A DNA stretch of 36,009 nucleotides from Deltaproteobacteria bacterium (GTDB lineage Bacteria; Bdellovibrionota_B; Oligoflexia; Oligoflexales; Bog-1112). Below are positions 8,382 to 17,508 of this stretch, one piece after another. Numbering within the stretch: the first letter of the stretch is position 1; each line of letters begins with the position of its first letter. Position numbers and translations under genes: made by a program. The notes below the pieces were generated by a model, which made no database searches, was not told the origin of the DNA, and saw only the letters and a program-made list of their open reading frames with translations. The stretch is from NCBI GenBank assembly GCA_947466225.1, contig CANIBL010000021.1, positions 1-36,009 of the forward strand, given 5' to 3'.

Positions 8382-9653
8382 ATGACAAAGGATTTGGGCA
8401 AGCGCTCCTTTCTTTCCGTGGCAGCTGACTCTTCTTTTTCCCTTCAAAATTTACCCCTTGGTGTGTTTTCTACCCGCGCAAATTCTACCCGTCGGGTGGG
8501 GGCTCGCTTGGGGGATTTTGTTATCGACCTGGCCTTTTTGGAGGCCCGGGGGTTACTGGGTACCGCACATCCCGTCTTCCAGGGGCCCGATCTCACGGCG
8601 TTTATGGCCTTGGGTCACTTGGCCTGGGCGGCCTTTCGAGCGCGGTTGATGATGCTGCTGGGAGCAGAGAACCCTGTGTTGCGAGATGATTCTGCTGCGC
8701 TGGCGAGTTGTCTTGTGGCGGTCTCTGAGGCAACGCTCTATTTACCTGCCCCAATCGGAGATTACACGGATTTTTATTCCTCCATGGAGCATGCGCGTAA
8801 TGTTGGCATTATGTTTCGCGATAAGGAGAACCCTCTTTTACCCAACTGGAAGCATTTGCCGGTGGGGTATCATGGGCGATCTAGTTCGATCGTGCCAAGT
8901 GGGACTCCTATTTTGCGCCCTCATGGGCAAGTAAAAGGGGGTGAAGAGGCCACCCCTTCGTTTCGCCCTTGTGCGCAGTTAGACTTTGAGCTGGAAGTCG
9001 CATTTTGGGTCGGAAAAGACTCTGAGCTTGGTTTGCCAATTCCGCTGTCTCAGGCATCCGAGTATTTATTTGGGGTAACCCTCCTTAATGATTGGAGTGC
9101 CCGTGATATCCAACGTTGGGAATATGTACCGCTGGGGCCTTTTGTCAGCAAGTCCTTTGCTACGTCGATTTCCCCATGGATTGTCTCTCTTGAGGCATTG
9201 GCGCCTTTTGCTGTAGAGGCGGTTGTGCAAGACCCTGAACCACTCGCTTATCTACGAGGTACGCGCCGCGTACAGTACGATATGCAGCTGGAGGTTTTGC
9301 TTAAAACGGGACGTATGCAGCGCTTTGAACGCATCTCTTTGTCTAACTTTCGCAACCTGTACTGGACCATGGATCAGCAACTGGCGCATCATACCGTTAC
9401 AGGCTGCAATGTGCGGCGGGGTGACCTGATGGCATCCGGTACCATCAGCGGCGCGGATCCGAGTTCCTACGGGAGCATGTTGGAGCTGGCGTGGGCCGGG
9501 ACGAAACCGCTTCGTTTGCAAGAAACGGGGGAGTCGCGGATCTTTCTCGAAGACGGCGATGAAATTTTGCTGCGTGCTTGGTGCCAAGGCGATGGGTACC
9601 GGGTTGGATTGGGTGATGTGACAGGCGTAGTTTTGCCTGCGAGAAAAATCTAG
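8382..9653 (+). CDS. fahA: Fumarylacetoacetase
   Basis: A 423-residue enzyme that splits 4-fumarylacetoacetate into fumarate and acetoacetate, the last step of tyrosine and phenylalanine (homogentisate) breakdown in the cytoplasm. An N-terminal domain comes first, then the catalytic FAH domain with DYTDFYSSMEHARNVG, YHGRSSSIVPSGTPI, FELEVAFWVGK and LLNDWSARDIQRWEYVPLG, which hold the metal- and substrate-binding residues of the family. Length matches full-size FahA. AAGGA lies about nine bases before the ATG. No other gene of the pathway is in this window, so it stands alone after ssb. Its TAG stop overlaps the stop of the convergent barrel gene. Confidence 0.96.
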   Translation: MTKDLGKRSFLSVAADSSFSLQNLPLGVFSTRANSTRRVGARLGDFVIDLAFLEARGLLGTAHPVFQGPDLTAFMALGHLAWAAFRARLMMLLGAENPVLRDDSAALASCLVAVSEATLYLPAPIGDYTDFYSSMEHARNVGIMFRDKENPLLPNWKHLPVGYHGRSSSIVPSGTPILRPHGQVKGGEEATPSFRPCAQLDFELEVAFWVGKDSELGLPIPLSQASEYLFGVTLLNDWSARDIQRWEYVPLGPFVSKSFATSISPWIVSLEALAPFAVEAVVQDPEPLAYLRGTRRVQYDMQLEVLLKTGRMQRFERISLSNFRNLYWTMDQQLAHHTVTGCNVRRGDLMASGTISGADPSSYGSMLELAWAGTKPLRLQETGESRIFLEDGDEILLRAWCQGDGYRVGLGDVTGVVLPARKI

Positions 9654-10555
9654 AGTCGGATTCCGATGCCGCCCCATAGGGTAAAGATATTGGTGAATCC
9701 TGTGGCAGAGCTTTGGAAGGAGTAATCGCGCAGCTCGATGTGGAAGTTGAACCGCTCTTTGAAGTGAAATTTTTGTCCGATGCCAAAGCTTCCCACTGGC
9801 AATGTTTCGCTTTGTGCAGCTGGCCGGCCCCCGGCTCCGATGTTAGCAGATAAGTTGGCATCCTTTGGGCAAATTCCCGGATAGTTAGCGCCTGATTTAC
9901 ACTCATTGAGAGGTAGGGGTGCGGTTACAGGTCCCCGTGACAATTTTCCATCTCGTAGGTAAGGCGATTCTGGGTAAAAGTCGGACATCATCACGCCGGC
10001 GCCAAAGGTCAAGTATAGGTCAAAATACAGGGTTTGAGAAAAGAGCACCAGCTGCTTGCCATAAAAAGGGGACCATACCGCCGTACCCAATATAACGGAA
10101 TTAATTTCTCGAATGGGCATGTAGGCGGGGCCAAAATTGGCTCCGGTCACGGCTTTTCCCTTGCTGTCATAGAGGTATTTGGCTGGATCCTCTCCTTCGT
10201 TGGTGCAGGAAACAGGGATCAGGTTTTTGGGATCGTTATAGAAGTGTTCGATGCAGTAGCGCTCCGGCTTGTCTTGGTTACTGGCGTAGAGTACGTCGAG
10301 ACCAAACCCCCATGTTTCTGAGATATGGTAGAGGGCATTTCCGTGGATGACGGTGGAGTCGATAAAGGATTGATTGAGGAGAATTCCCACATCTGGCAAG
10401 TTGAGCTCGAAACGATTGGCTTTGGTGTAGATCTTATTTTGGACCAACTCGGGAGATTCATCGGAGCGGTAGTAAATTTTGGCCTGTGTGAGTGAGGGAG
10501 CCAGAAGGCATACACATAGAAAAAAGCGCCTGGTGATCACATGTGAGTATGGCAC
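9650..10555 (-). CDS. Outer-membrane beta-barrel protein (TIGR04565-like)
   Basis: A 301-residue protein with a signal peptide (basic start, then FFLCVCLLAPSLTQA, cleavage probably after QAK or QA). It has alternating amphipathic strands, including WGFGLDVLY, LVLFSQTLYFDLYLTFGAGV and a C-terminal ITLWGG-type strand close to FTLWGGIGIRL. This matches the outer-membrane beta-barrel domain found in Myxococcus-type and Bdellovibrio-type bacteria; the role is unknown, but an outer-membrane structural or transport role is likely. Two inserted loops carry paired cysteines (YCIEHF...VSCTNE and NECKS...GICPK). GTG 10555 is supported by AAGGAGA seven bases upstream. Confidence 0.75.
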   Translation of the reverse strand: MPYSHVITRRFFLCVCLLAPSLTQAKIYYRSDESPELVQNKIYTKANRFELNLPDVGILLNQSFIDSTVIHGNALYHISETWGFGLDVLYASNQDKPERYCIEHFYNDPKNLIPVSCTNEGEDPAKYLYDSKGKAVTGANFGPAYMPIREINSVILGTAVWSPFYGKQLVLFSQTLYFDLYLTFGAGVMMSDFYPESPYLRDGKLSRGPVTAPLPLNECKSGANYPGICPKDANLSANIGAGGRPAAQSETLPVGSFGIGQKFHFKERFNFHIELRDYSFQSSATGFTNIFTLWGGIGIRL

Positions 10556-10716
10556 GGGCCGGTCTCCTTGAAGAGAACTGAATGAGGGCTCTGTCTTTCA
10601 TTTTAGCATGGACTTGGGCTACAGCCGCAGCTTGCATTCCCCCCCCATTTGACATACAGTGCCCCGCCCCTCCGTAGGCATATGAAACCCACATACGTAC
10701 ATAAAAAGGATGCATA

Positions 10717-11448
10717 ATGAGAAAAGACGCTCGTTCCTCTCTGCAATCTCGCCCCTTGAAAATCACCCCCCATTACTCCAAACATTCAGATGGTTCTGTG
10801 CTAATTGAAGCAGGCGATACTCGCGTGCTTTGTACTGTTTGTATTGAAGAAGGGGTTCCTGGCTGGATGCGCTCTACACGTAATAGCCGCGGTTGGTTGA
10901 CGGCAGAGTACTCCATGCTACCAAGTTCTACCCATACACGTGGCCGTCGAGAAAGAGGACATGTGTCTGGCAGAAGCCAAGAGATTCAGCGTTTGATCGG
11001 CCGTAGTTTGCGCGGTATTTTGGACCTGAATCGATGCCCAGATTTAACTTTCGTCGTGGACTGTGATGTGATCCAGGCAGATGGAGGAACAAGAACCACT
11101 GCAATTACAGGATCTTGTGTCGCCCTGAAGCTGGCGATCGACAAATTGCTTCGAAGTGGACGGCTGAAGCAGAACCCGATGATTGAAAGCGTTTCTGCAA
11201 TTTCTATCGGGTTTAAGAATGACCAAATGTTGGTGGATCTTAACTATGAGGAAGATTTCGAGGCCGATTTGGACCTCAACCTTGTATTGACCAGCAGCAA
11301 CCGAATTTTGGAGTTGCAAGGTACTGGCGAGCGAGCGGCTTTTGACAAAGGTCAAGTGATGCGTGCAATCGACTGTGCAGAAGAAGTTTTGCTACCGATC
11401 TTTGAATTGCAACAAATCGCTGGCGATGGCCAGGTTGCAGAGGGGTGA
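10717..11448 (+). CDS. rph: Ribonuclease PH
   Basis: A 243-residue phosphate-dependent 3'-5' exoribonuclease that trims tRNA 3' ends and degrades structured RNA, acting as a hexamer. Diagnostic stretches are RKDARSSLQSRPLKI near the start, GDTRVLCTVCIEE, RGWLTAEYSMLPSSTHTR and GRSQEIQRLIGRSLRGILDL, and the phosphate/metal-binding region DCDVIQADGGTRTTAITG. AAGGA lies seven bases before the ATG. The gene is alone on its strand and convergent with secA. An inverted pair of palindromic elements begins only seven bases after its stop and may act as a shared terminator or RNA-end stabiliser. Confidence 0.97.
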   Translation: MRKDARSSLQSRPLKITPHYSKHSDGSVLIEAGDTRVLCTVCIEEGVPGWMRSTRNSRGWLTAEYSMLPSSTHTRGRRERGHVSGRSQEIQRLIGRSLRGILDLNRCPDLTFVVDCDVIQADGGTRTTAITGSCVALKLAIDKLLRSGRLKQNPMIESVSAISIGFKNDQMLVDLNYEEDFEADLDLNLVLTSSNRILELQGTGERAAFDKGQVMRAIDCAEEVLLPIFELQQIAGDGQVAEG

Positions 11449-11454
11449 AGACTT

Positions 11455-11501
11455 CGTCATGCTCAGGCCACCTTCGGCCATATGGGCATCTCCCTCGATC
11501 G
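11455..11501 (+). repeat. Palindromic repeat element, copy 4a (forward orientation)
   Basis: It starts CGTCATGCTCA, then GGCC-ACCTTC-GGCC, then ATATGGGCATCTCCCTCGAT and CG. The outer stem here is ATGCTCA against TGGGCAT (one G-T pair), so it differs from other copies but still folds. It joins copy 4b tail to tail at CGATCG (11496-11501). Confidence 0.85.
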
Positions 11502-11542
11502 TGGGGGATCCCCGACGCGACCAGAGGTCGCTGGGGATGACG
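11502..11542 (-). repeat. Palindromic repeat element, copy 4b (reverse orientation)
   Basis: On the minus strand it reads CGTCATCCCCA, GCGACC-TCT-GGTCGC, GTCGGGGATCCCCCA. With copy 4a it makes an inverted array of about 88 bases that fills most of the gap between the convergent genes rph and secA. Confidence 0.88.
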
Positions 11543-11570
11543 AGTTTCTTCTGCGTCGACCAAAAATTTC

Positions 11571-14192
11571 TCAAACCAATCCGTGACATTTTTTGAATTT
11601 TTTCCCTGACCCACAGGGGCACTCGTCATTGCGCCCGACTTTGTCATTTTCTCTGCGGTACGGGAGAGGTGCCGCTGTTTTGTCCTCTTGTACATGGTGG
11701 TCATGGTACACCATGCGGTCTTCTTCTCGTTCTGCGGACGTTTTTTCGAGGGCAACAGTTGCTGCCGGCTTGGCTGTTGGGTGCTGCAACTCGATATGCT
11801 CTGGCATATCCTCGGGGATAAAGTCTTGCGGGTGCGCCTGAACAGGCTGAGGCTGGGGCATGCGTACGAGGGTCAGAGTGACTTCTTCTTCGATGCGGGA
11901 AATGAGTGTGGTAAAAAGTGTAAAAGCCTCTTTCTTATATTCTTGCAAGGGGTCGCGTTGTCCATATCCGCGTAAGCTGACGGAATCTTTGAGGGCATCC
12001 ATGCCCAAGAGATGGTCTTTCCATCCCTTATCTATCAGTTGAAGATACACATAGTTTTCAATTTTTTTGCGATCTTCCGTGGGAATCGGCGCCATTTTGT
12101 CGATGTAGCGCTGCTCAATCTGCTGGGTCAACGTATCGATCAACTCCGCTTCATGAAGATCGTTACCTCGGCTTGAATCCAGCGGGAGAGGTTGATGAAA
12201 CTCAACCTCTAGCTCCTTTTGCATGGCAACCCAATCCCAGTTTTCCGCATCCAGCGCTTCTGGAGAGTGCTTGCGGATTACCGTGGAAACAAGTTCTTCC
12301 ACAACTTGAGGCAAGAAAGGCAGGTCGCTGTGACCCATGAGCGCATCATGTCTACGTTTGTAGACCACTTGGCGTTGCTGGTTCATAACATCGTCATATT
12401 CTAGGAGGTTCTTACGGCTGGAGAAGTTTTGCTCTTCAACGCGTTTTTGGGCTTTTTCAATGGCGCGTGTAACCATGGGGGATACGATGGACTCACCCTC
12501 TTCCATGCCCAATCGTTGCATGATGGCGGAAAGGCGGTCAGAGGCGAAAATTCGCATGAGATCATCCTCTAAAGAGAGGAAAAACTTGGATTTTCCTGGG
12601 TCCCCTTGCCGACCGGCTCGGCCTCGAAGCTGGTTGTCGATGCGGCGTGACTCATGGCGCTCGGTACTGATAACGTAGAGGCCTCCAATTGCGGCAACAC
12701 CTTCTCCCAGCACGATATCAGTTCCACGCCCCGCCATGTTGGTAGCGATGGTTACATGCCCTTTTTTGCCTGCATCTGCAATGATGGCAGCTTCGCGAGC
12801 ATGGTTCTTGGCGTTCAGTACTTCATGGGGCACTTCGAGCTTGGTTAGCAAGTTGGAGAGGAGTTCGGATTTTTCCACAGATACTGTGCCCACGAGAACG
12901 GGCTGCCCTTTGCTGCCGGCCTCTGCGATTTCATCGGCGATGGCTTTGTACTTCTCGCGTGCAGTGCGGTAGATGACATCTTCTTGGTCATCTCGAACCA
13001 GCGTTTTGTTGGTGGGGATTACCACTACATCTAGGTTATAGATCTTTTTGAACTCTACCGCTTCGGTATCAGCCGTTCCTGTCATGCCGGAGAGGGTATT
13101 ATAGAGGCGGAAATAGTTTTGGAATGTGATAGTTGCCAACGTTTGGGTTTCTTGCTGGACTTGCACATGTTCCTTGGCTTCGAGTGCGCCATGTAAGCCA
13201 TCGCTGTAGCGGCGGCCGGGCATCAAACGGCCGGTAAACTCATCTACAATGACAATTTCACTGTCGCGGATCACGTAGTCTACGTCTTTTTTAAAGATAA
13301 TGTGGGCTTTGAGGGCTTGTTGCGTGTGGTGCAGCCAATCGATGTTTTTGGGGTCGTATAGGTTGTCGATATTCAGCCGTTTTTCAATCTTGCTGATGCC
13401 GTCTTCGGTGAGAGATACCGTGCGACTCTTCTCATCGACGGTGTAGTCGATATCGCGTTTGATTCCAGGCAGAACCGCATTCACTTTCTTATATAGATCG
13501 GTGTTGGTATCTGCAGGGCCGGAAATAATAAGTGGGGTTCTGGCTTCATCGATGAGGATGGAGTCGACCTCATCCACGATGGCAAAATTATGACCTCGTT
13601 GTACAAGGCGATCAGGTGTGGTTTTCATGTTATCGCGCAGAAAGTCAAAGCCAAGTTCATTATTGGTGCAATAGGTGATGTCGGCCTTATAGGCATCTTT
13701 GCGCTGCGCATCGGAAAGGCCGTGGACGATGGTATCCACACTCATCCCGAGTGCGCGATAGAGGGTTCCCATCCATTCTGCATCTCGTTTGGCCAGGTAG
13801 TCGTTGACCGTGACCACATGAGCCCCTTTGCCAGACAGACCATGAAGATAGGCTGGTAGTGTGGCAGTAAGAGTTTTCCCTTCCCCCGTCTTCATTTCTG
13901 CAATGCGACCCCCGTGTAATACAATGCCGCCGATAAGCTGCACATCGTAGTGGCGTTGCCCTAAGATCCGCTTGGACATTTCACGGCAGGTGGCATAGGC
14001 CTCTGGCAGTAAGCTGTCAATGCCTTCGCCTCGTTGAAGACGTTCGCGATAAGCCCCAGATAGGGCGCGAATTTCATCGTTAGAAAGAGCTTGAATTCGC
14101 GGCTCTAGTTCATTGATCCTTTGCAACAACGGGCGAAAAGACGCGATGATTTTATCGTTTCGGGTACCAAATAACGTCGTTAGAATGCCCAT
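11571..14192 (-). CDS. secA: Protein translocase ATPase SecA
   Basis: An 873-residue motor ATPase that drives unfolded proteins through SecYEG. The first nucleotide-binding fold carries GEGKT (within residues 101-107, [11 protein letters not shown] context) and [13 protein letters not shown] (about 206-218). The second fold holds [17 protein letters not shown] and the [13 protein letters not shown] motif. The extreme C terminus is a zinc-binding [14 protein letters not shown] tail (C858, C860, C869, H870) that contacts SecB or the ribosome. The GGGAGAG just before ATG 14192 is a good ribosome-binding site. It is monocistronic as far as can be seen, convergent with rph and divergent from the OmpA-like gene across a 299-base spacer. 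Confidence 0.99.
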   Translation of the reverse strand: MGILTTLFGTRNDKIIASFRPLLQRINELEPRIQALSNDEIRALSGAYRERLQRGEGIDSLLPEAYATCREMSKRILGQRHYDVQLIGGIVLHGGRIAEMKTGEGKTLTATLPAYLHGLSGKGAHVVTVNDYLAKRDAEWMGTLYRALGMSVDTIVHGLSDAQRKDAYKADITYCTNNELGFDFLRDNMKTTPDRLVQRGHNFAIVDEVDSILIDEARTPLIISGPADTNTDLYKKVNAVLPGIKRDIDYTVDEKSRTVSLTEDGISKIEKRLNIDNLYDPKNIDWLHHTQQALKAHIIFKKDVDYVIRDSEIVIVDEFTGRLMPGRRYSDGLHGALEAKEHVQVQQETQTLATITFQNYFRLYNTLSGMTGTADTEAVEFKKIYNLDVVVIPTNKTLVRDDQEDVIYRTAREKYKAIADEIAEAGSKGQPVLVGTVSVEKSELLSNLLTKLEVPHEVLNAKNHAREAAIIADAGKKGHVTIATNMAGRGTDIVLGEGVAAIGGLYVISTERHESRRIDNQLRGRAGRQGDPGKSKFFLSLEDDLMRIFASDRLSAIMQRLGMEEGESIVSPMVTRAIEKAQKRVEEQNFSSRKNLLEYDDVMNQQRQVVYKRRHDALMGHSDLPFLPQVVEELVSTVIRKHSPEALDAENWDWVAMQKELEVEFHQPLPLDSSRGNDLHEAELIDTLTQQIEQRYIDKMAPIPTEDRKKIENYVYLQLIDKGWKDHLLGMDALKDSVSLRGYGQRDPLQEYKKEAFTLFTTLISRIEEEVTLTLVRMPQPQPVQAHPQDFIPEDMPEHIELQHPTAKPAATVALEKTSAEREEDRMVYHDHHVQEDKTAAPLPYRRENDKVGRNDECPCGSGKKFKKCHGLV

Positions 14193-14491
14193 AGGGTCTC
14201 TCCCTCAAAAAAAAATACCCGCGAGGGGTGTCGTCATACGTAGCGTTGTCATGCCAAGTCCGGAAGCCATCCCCGGTATCTCTAGCAGGGTTCTATATAT
14301 AAGCCATAGACAAAGACCTGTCTCTCCCCATGATCAAATCAAAGATATAAAAAGCAACAAAAATGCCTCAATCCGTCTGTTCTTTCCTGGAGTTTTCTCC
14401 TTTTTTCTTATCTTTGCCTTTCCCTGACAGTTATGAATCCTGCCTTTTTAGCCGAATAAGATGCCAGTAGAAAACAGAGAAGGAGGCTACG

Positions 14492-15283
14492 ATGCGAGTC
14501 GGGTTTTGGATCTGGGGCGCCTTGTTTTTCCCTATTTCACAGGGATACGCAACCCCAATCTCTCCTTTTTCTCCTGCAATAACCCCTACGCCGCCAGTCA
14601 GCACGATTCAAACCTTCTTAGACCCAGGGCGAAAAGGGTTGGTATCTGTGAATCATGCCACCTCTTTTCCAGAGGGAAGCGTTCTCTATGTATACCGACA
14701 AGATCCTGATTCATCCCAAGTCCCTATCGAAACTGGCAAGATTAAGATCGTGCGTACGACTGCAGGTATCGCCGTTGCAGAAGTGCTAGAGGATGGATCC
14801 CCTCTCTCTCGCAAAGTATTCCCCCAGTTTCCTGGGATTATGGCAGGCGATCCAGTGACTTTGCCTAATTTTGTGGTAGAGCGAAGTCAGCAAGCGCTAC
14901 CCGAGCGCGAACTTTTGTATCGAGATCTCTTTGTCGCGCCGGGCGCCCATGAGCAAAACTATGCCCTGTCAGAAGCCGGTGTGGCGAAGTTGCGGGAGTT
15001 CGCCGCTCAGCTGGGCGGGGGCTATTTTTCTCAACTCCTAGTAGAAGGGTTTACAGATGAATCGGGCGATTGGAATGAAAATCAGCTGGAGTCCTACCAG
15101 CGGGCGCTTACGGTGCGAAGTTTCCTTGTGGAGGTACTGAAATTCGCTCCGGAGCGCGTTTTGGCTGTGGGACAGGGTGAAGCAGGGCTTTCCAATTCCT
15201 CTCATATTCCAGGACCTGGGTATGAGGATCAAAACCGCCGCATCGTATTGAGGGTGCTTACGGCGCCAGAATCAGGGCGTTAG
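14492..15283 (+). CDS. OmpA-family envelope protein
   Basis: A 263-residue exported protein with a signal peptide (MRVGFWIWGALFFPISQGYA). A middle region of about 120 residues has no family I recognise. The C-terminal OmpA-like peptidoglycan-binding domain spans about 165-258, with LLVEGFTDESGDWNENQLESYQRA (split in the order GFTDE, N, L, RA), VLAVGQGE and the DQNRRIVLRVL end. The domain normally tethers the outer membrane or a complex to diaminopimelate-containing peptidoglycan. GGAGG lies about seven bases before the ATG. There is no N-terminal beta-barrel long enough for classical OmpA, so it is more likely a periplasmic or anchored accessory protein. Confidence 0.8.
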   Translation: MRVGFWIWGALFFPISQGYATPISPFSPAITPTPPVSTIQTFLDPGRKGLVSVNHATSFPEGSVLYVYRQDPDSSQVPIETGKIKIVRTTAGIAVAEVLEDGSPLSRKVFPQFPGIMAGDPVTLPNFVVERSQQALPERELLYRDLFVAPGAHEQNYALSEAGVAKLREFAAQLGGGYFSQLLVEGFTDESGDWNENQLESYQRALTVRSFLVEVLKFAPERVLAVGQGEAGLSNSSHIPGPGYEDQNRRIVLRVLTAPESGR

Positions 15284-15306
15284 GTATACGTCTCTCGCTT
15301 TTCCCC

Positions 15307-15335
15307 TTGAAAGGGCCGCAGGTTTTTGCTAGTAA
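15307..15335 (+). promoter_or_regulatory. Candidate promoter for tRNA-Ile
   Basis: TTGAAA and TAGTAA are 17 bases apart, placing a transcription start about 25 bases before the tRNA. The -10 box is a weak match, and read-through from the OmpA-like gene is possible. Confidence 0.35.
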
Positions 15336-15367
15336 CTGGTCTTCCCTTCGAAGTCTTCGATGGGTAT

Positions 15368-15444
15368 AGGCCTGTAGCTCAGCTGGTTAGAGCGCTCGCC
15401 TGATAAGCGAGAGGTCGGCGGTTCGAGTCCGCCCAGGCCTACCA
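15368..15444 (+). tRNA. tRNA-Ile (anticodon GAT)
   Basis: The sequence folds as a full cloverleaf. A 7-bp acceptor AGGCCTG/CAGGCCT is followed by a D arm with GCTC/GAGC and an anticodon stem CTCGC/GCGAG around loop CTGATAA (anticodon GAT at 15402-15404). The T arm is GGCGG-TTCGAGT-CCGCC, followed by discriminator A and an encoded CCA. It reads isoleucine AUC and AUU codons. Unlike many tRNA-Ile(GAT) genes it is not inside a visible rRNA operon. The encoded CCA ends at 15444, two bases before the stop codon of the convergent etfA. Confidence 0.98.
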
Positions 15445-15446
15445 CC

Positions 15447-16427
15447 TCACTCTTTTAAAAGCTCTTGCAGTTTCTTCGTAAGAATCGGCACCGCTTCAAA
15501 TAAATCCGCCACAATACCGTAGTCTGTGATCGAAAAAATCGGCGCCTCAGGGTCTTTGTTAATGGCCACAATGATTTTGGATGTGCGCATCCCTGCTACG
15601 TGCTGGATTGCACCGCTGATCCCACAGGCAATATATAATGTTGGATTCACAGTTTTACCCGTTTGCCCCACCTGCATGTCATGGGTGGCATAGCCTGCAT
15701 CTACCGCCGCCCGGGAAGCCCCTACGGTGGCGCCCAGTACATCGGCGCACTGCTGCAATATGGCGAAATTATCAGCACTTCCCAAGGATCTGCCCCCAGA
15801 TATGATGCGCGAGGCTTCGGTGAGATCCGCTTTTTGGCTTTTGCCTTTGCGAATCTCAGTGAGGGCAATTTTTTCCATGGCGGTACCGGGGATGTCCAGC
15901 TGCATGGCTTGTATTGTCATTGTGCCTGGAATTTTTTGTACCCTGAAACTATTGGGGCGGAAGGTGGCGATGCGAAGACCCTGGGTCTGGAAGGCCATGT
16001 TGGCGAGTACTTTTCCTGCATAGAGCGGTTTTTTTCCGCCTGTAAGCCGCCCCTCTTGGACCTCGACGGTAACCAGGTCCGTGAGGATGGGTGCTTTTAG
16101 GTGAGCTGCACAACGGGTCAACAAATCTCGGGTCAACGGCGTGGTCATACCGAGTATACAATCTGGCTGTAGCCGTTGTGCTGCTTGTACCACAAGCTCT
16201 TTATACAGCAAAGGCTGGTAGTTGCGCAGGCTGGGGGCGTCTACATAGTGGCAGGTAGTCGCACCAAACCCTTCAGCTTGCTGGCATAGCGCCTGGGTTT
16301 CTTCTCCGAGAATCAATGCTTCTACGGTACCTGCTCCCTGTAAGATATGGTGCGCCACACAGAGGGCTTCTAACGAGGATTTTTTTAGTACATTGTCTCG
16401 TTGCTCCAGGAAAACCAATATGTTCAC
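15447..16427 (-). CDS. etfA: Electron transfer flavoprotein, alpha subunit
   Basis: A 326-residue FAD-binding subunit that, with EtfB, carries electrons from acyl-CoA and related dehydrogenases to ETF:quinone oxidoreductase. The C-terminal FAD domain has [44 protein letters not shown] and [16 protein letters not shown] [12 protein letters not shown] motifs. The N-terminal half is the usual adenosine-binding-like fold. The start is GTG 16427 with AAAGGAAC upstream. It follows etfB by 30 bases on the same strand, the standard etfBA order. Its stop lies almost against the 3' end of the convergent tRNA gene, leaving no room for a separate terminator. Confidence 0.97.
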   Translation of the reverse strand: MNILVFLEQRDNVLKKSSLEALCVAHHILQGAGTVEALILGEETQALCQQAEGFGATTCHYVDAPSLRNYQPLLYKELVVQAAQRLQPDCILGMTTPLTRDLLTRCAAHLKAPILTDLVTVEVQEGRLTGGKKPLYAGKVLANMAFQTQGLRIATFRPNSFRVQKIPGTMTIQAMQLDIPGTAMEKIALTEIRKGKSQKADLTEASRIISGGRSLGSADNFAILQQCADVLGATVGASRAAVDAGYATHDMQVGQTGKTVNPTLYIACGISGAIQHVAGMRTSKIIVAINKDPEAPIFSITDYGIVADLFEAVPILTKKLQELLKE

Positions 16428-16457
16428 AATATGTTCCTTTCCTTGTTATCGTAAGGG

Positions 16458-17246
16458 TTAGAGTACGCTGGCTTCTGTGCGCAACAAGGCCACCACTTCG
16501 GCTACCATGGCTTCTGTTGACCCGCCTTTGAAGAGCTTGCCCGTAGGCTTCTTGGGAGGAAACTCATAGGACACGGCAACTGCTTGTACCAACTGTTGTA
16601 AAGCAGACTCTTGGAGACCCAAGTCAGATACTGTTTTGGTCTCAAGAGGTTTTTTCTTGGCTTTCATGATGCCGGGCAAAGAGGCGTACCGGGGGGTGTT
16701 AAGGGACTTGTGTGCACCCAAAACAGCGGGCAGTTCGACACGGTAGACCTCGATTTGCCCCCCTTCCGCTTCTCGTTCTACATGGGCGGAAGGACCAGAG
16801 AGGGTGAGCTGTGTGACTGCATTCACATGGGGCCATCCCAACAACTCTGCAAGCATGACGCCTACCTGCATATTGTCCTCGTCAATTCCCTGCTTGCCGC
16901 AGAGGACGAGGTCAGCTTTTTCTTGCTCTACGATTTTCGATAAGACGGTGGCAACCAACAAAGAAGAGGATTGACGAAAAGGAACAGAGGAGATCAAAAT
17001 CCCTCGGTCTGCTCCCATGGCAAGTCCTCGTAGGATTTGTTCTTTTACGGAGTCAGGGCCAAAGCTTACAACGATAACTTCTCCTCCCGCCTTTTCCTGG
17101 ATGCGGAGGGCTTCTTCGATGGCAAATTCATCGTAGGGATTCAAGATGGTTTTGGCCTCTTGTAGGCGCAGTTCTTTTCCGTCTTCGCTGATTCGAATCT
17201 GCGCTTCTGTATCGAGGGTTTGTTTGATGCATACGATAATTCGCAC
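16458..17246 (-). CDS. etfB: Electron transfer flavoprotein, beta subunit
   Basis: A 262-residue partner of EtfA that binds AMP structurally and recognises dehydrogenases. It starts VRIIVCIKQTLDTEAQIR and carries the NPYDEFAIEEALR region and CGKQGIDEDNMQVGVMLAELLGWP, both characteristic. GTG 17246 is preceded by AGGGAGA at about seven bases, so both ETF genes use GTG. It heads the etfBA operon. The upstream gap to the divergent ZIP-like gene contains a decayed palindromic element at 17276-17312. No acyl-CoA dehydrogenase gene is nearby to show which substrates feed the pair. Confidence 0.96.
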   Translation of the reverse strand: MRIIVCIKQTLDTEAQIRISEDGKELRLQEAKTILNPYDEFAIEEALRIQEKAGGEVIVVSFGPDSVKEQILRGLAMGADRGILISSVPFRQSSSLLVATVLSKIVEQEKADLVLCGKQGIDEDNMQVGVMLAELLGWPHVNAVTQLTLSGPSAHVEREAEGGQIEVYRVELPAVLGAHKSLNTPRYASLPGIMKAKKKPLETKTVSDLGLQESALQQLVQAVAVSYEFPPKKPTGKLFKGGSTEAMVAEVVALLRTEASVL

Positions 17247-17275
17247 GAAAATCTCCCTGTTATTTGCCTGTTTTT

Positions 17276-17312
17276 ACCCCCAGACCGACCTTTGGTCGTA
17301 TTGAGGATATCC
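17276..17312 (+). repeat. Degenerate palindromic element (copy 6)
   Basis: ACCCCCAG, then CGACC-TTT-GGTCG, then TATTGAGGATATCC. The central hairpin matches copy 3 exactly over CGACCTTTGGTCG, and the flanks resemble the CCCCAG and GGGGATCC parts with several changes. It looks like a decayed member of the family, lying 30 bases upstream of etfB. Confidence 0.55.
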
Positions 17313-17508
17313 ATGCTTTACTATTCAAACTTCTCAGATTCGAACCATGATATAGAACTTGCTTTGAAGATCAAGTGGTTGGTGGAGTAAGGGTTTTTTT
17401 GCCGGTGGGCTTGAAAAGCGTGCGAAAGGTTAGATGCTGTGGTATACAAGCGAGCTTCCCCCATTTGTATGGAAGTCACAAAGAGGCCCTGTTGCCGCAA
17501 GGAGTAGT

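Noticed and set aside
11276..11755. 159-codon minus-strand frame across the rph end, repeat pair and secA end
   Set aside because: It crosses the ends of two convergent real genes and reads through the repeats; no domain or start site supports it.
14221..14290. Another possible copy of the palindromic element
   Set aside because: It has GTCATGCC and CCATCCCCGG fragments, but no matching stem or shared border order, so similarity is too weak.
15368..15444. Part of an rRNA operon
   Set aside because: tRNA-Ile(GAT) often lies between 16S and 23S genes, but the flanks here are protein genes with no rRNA sequence.
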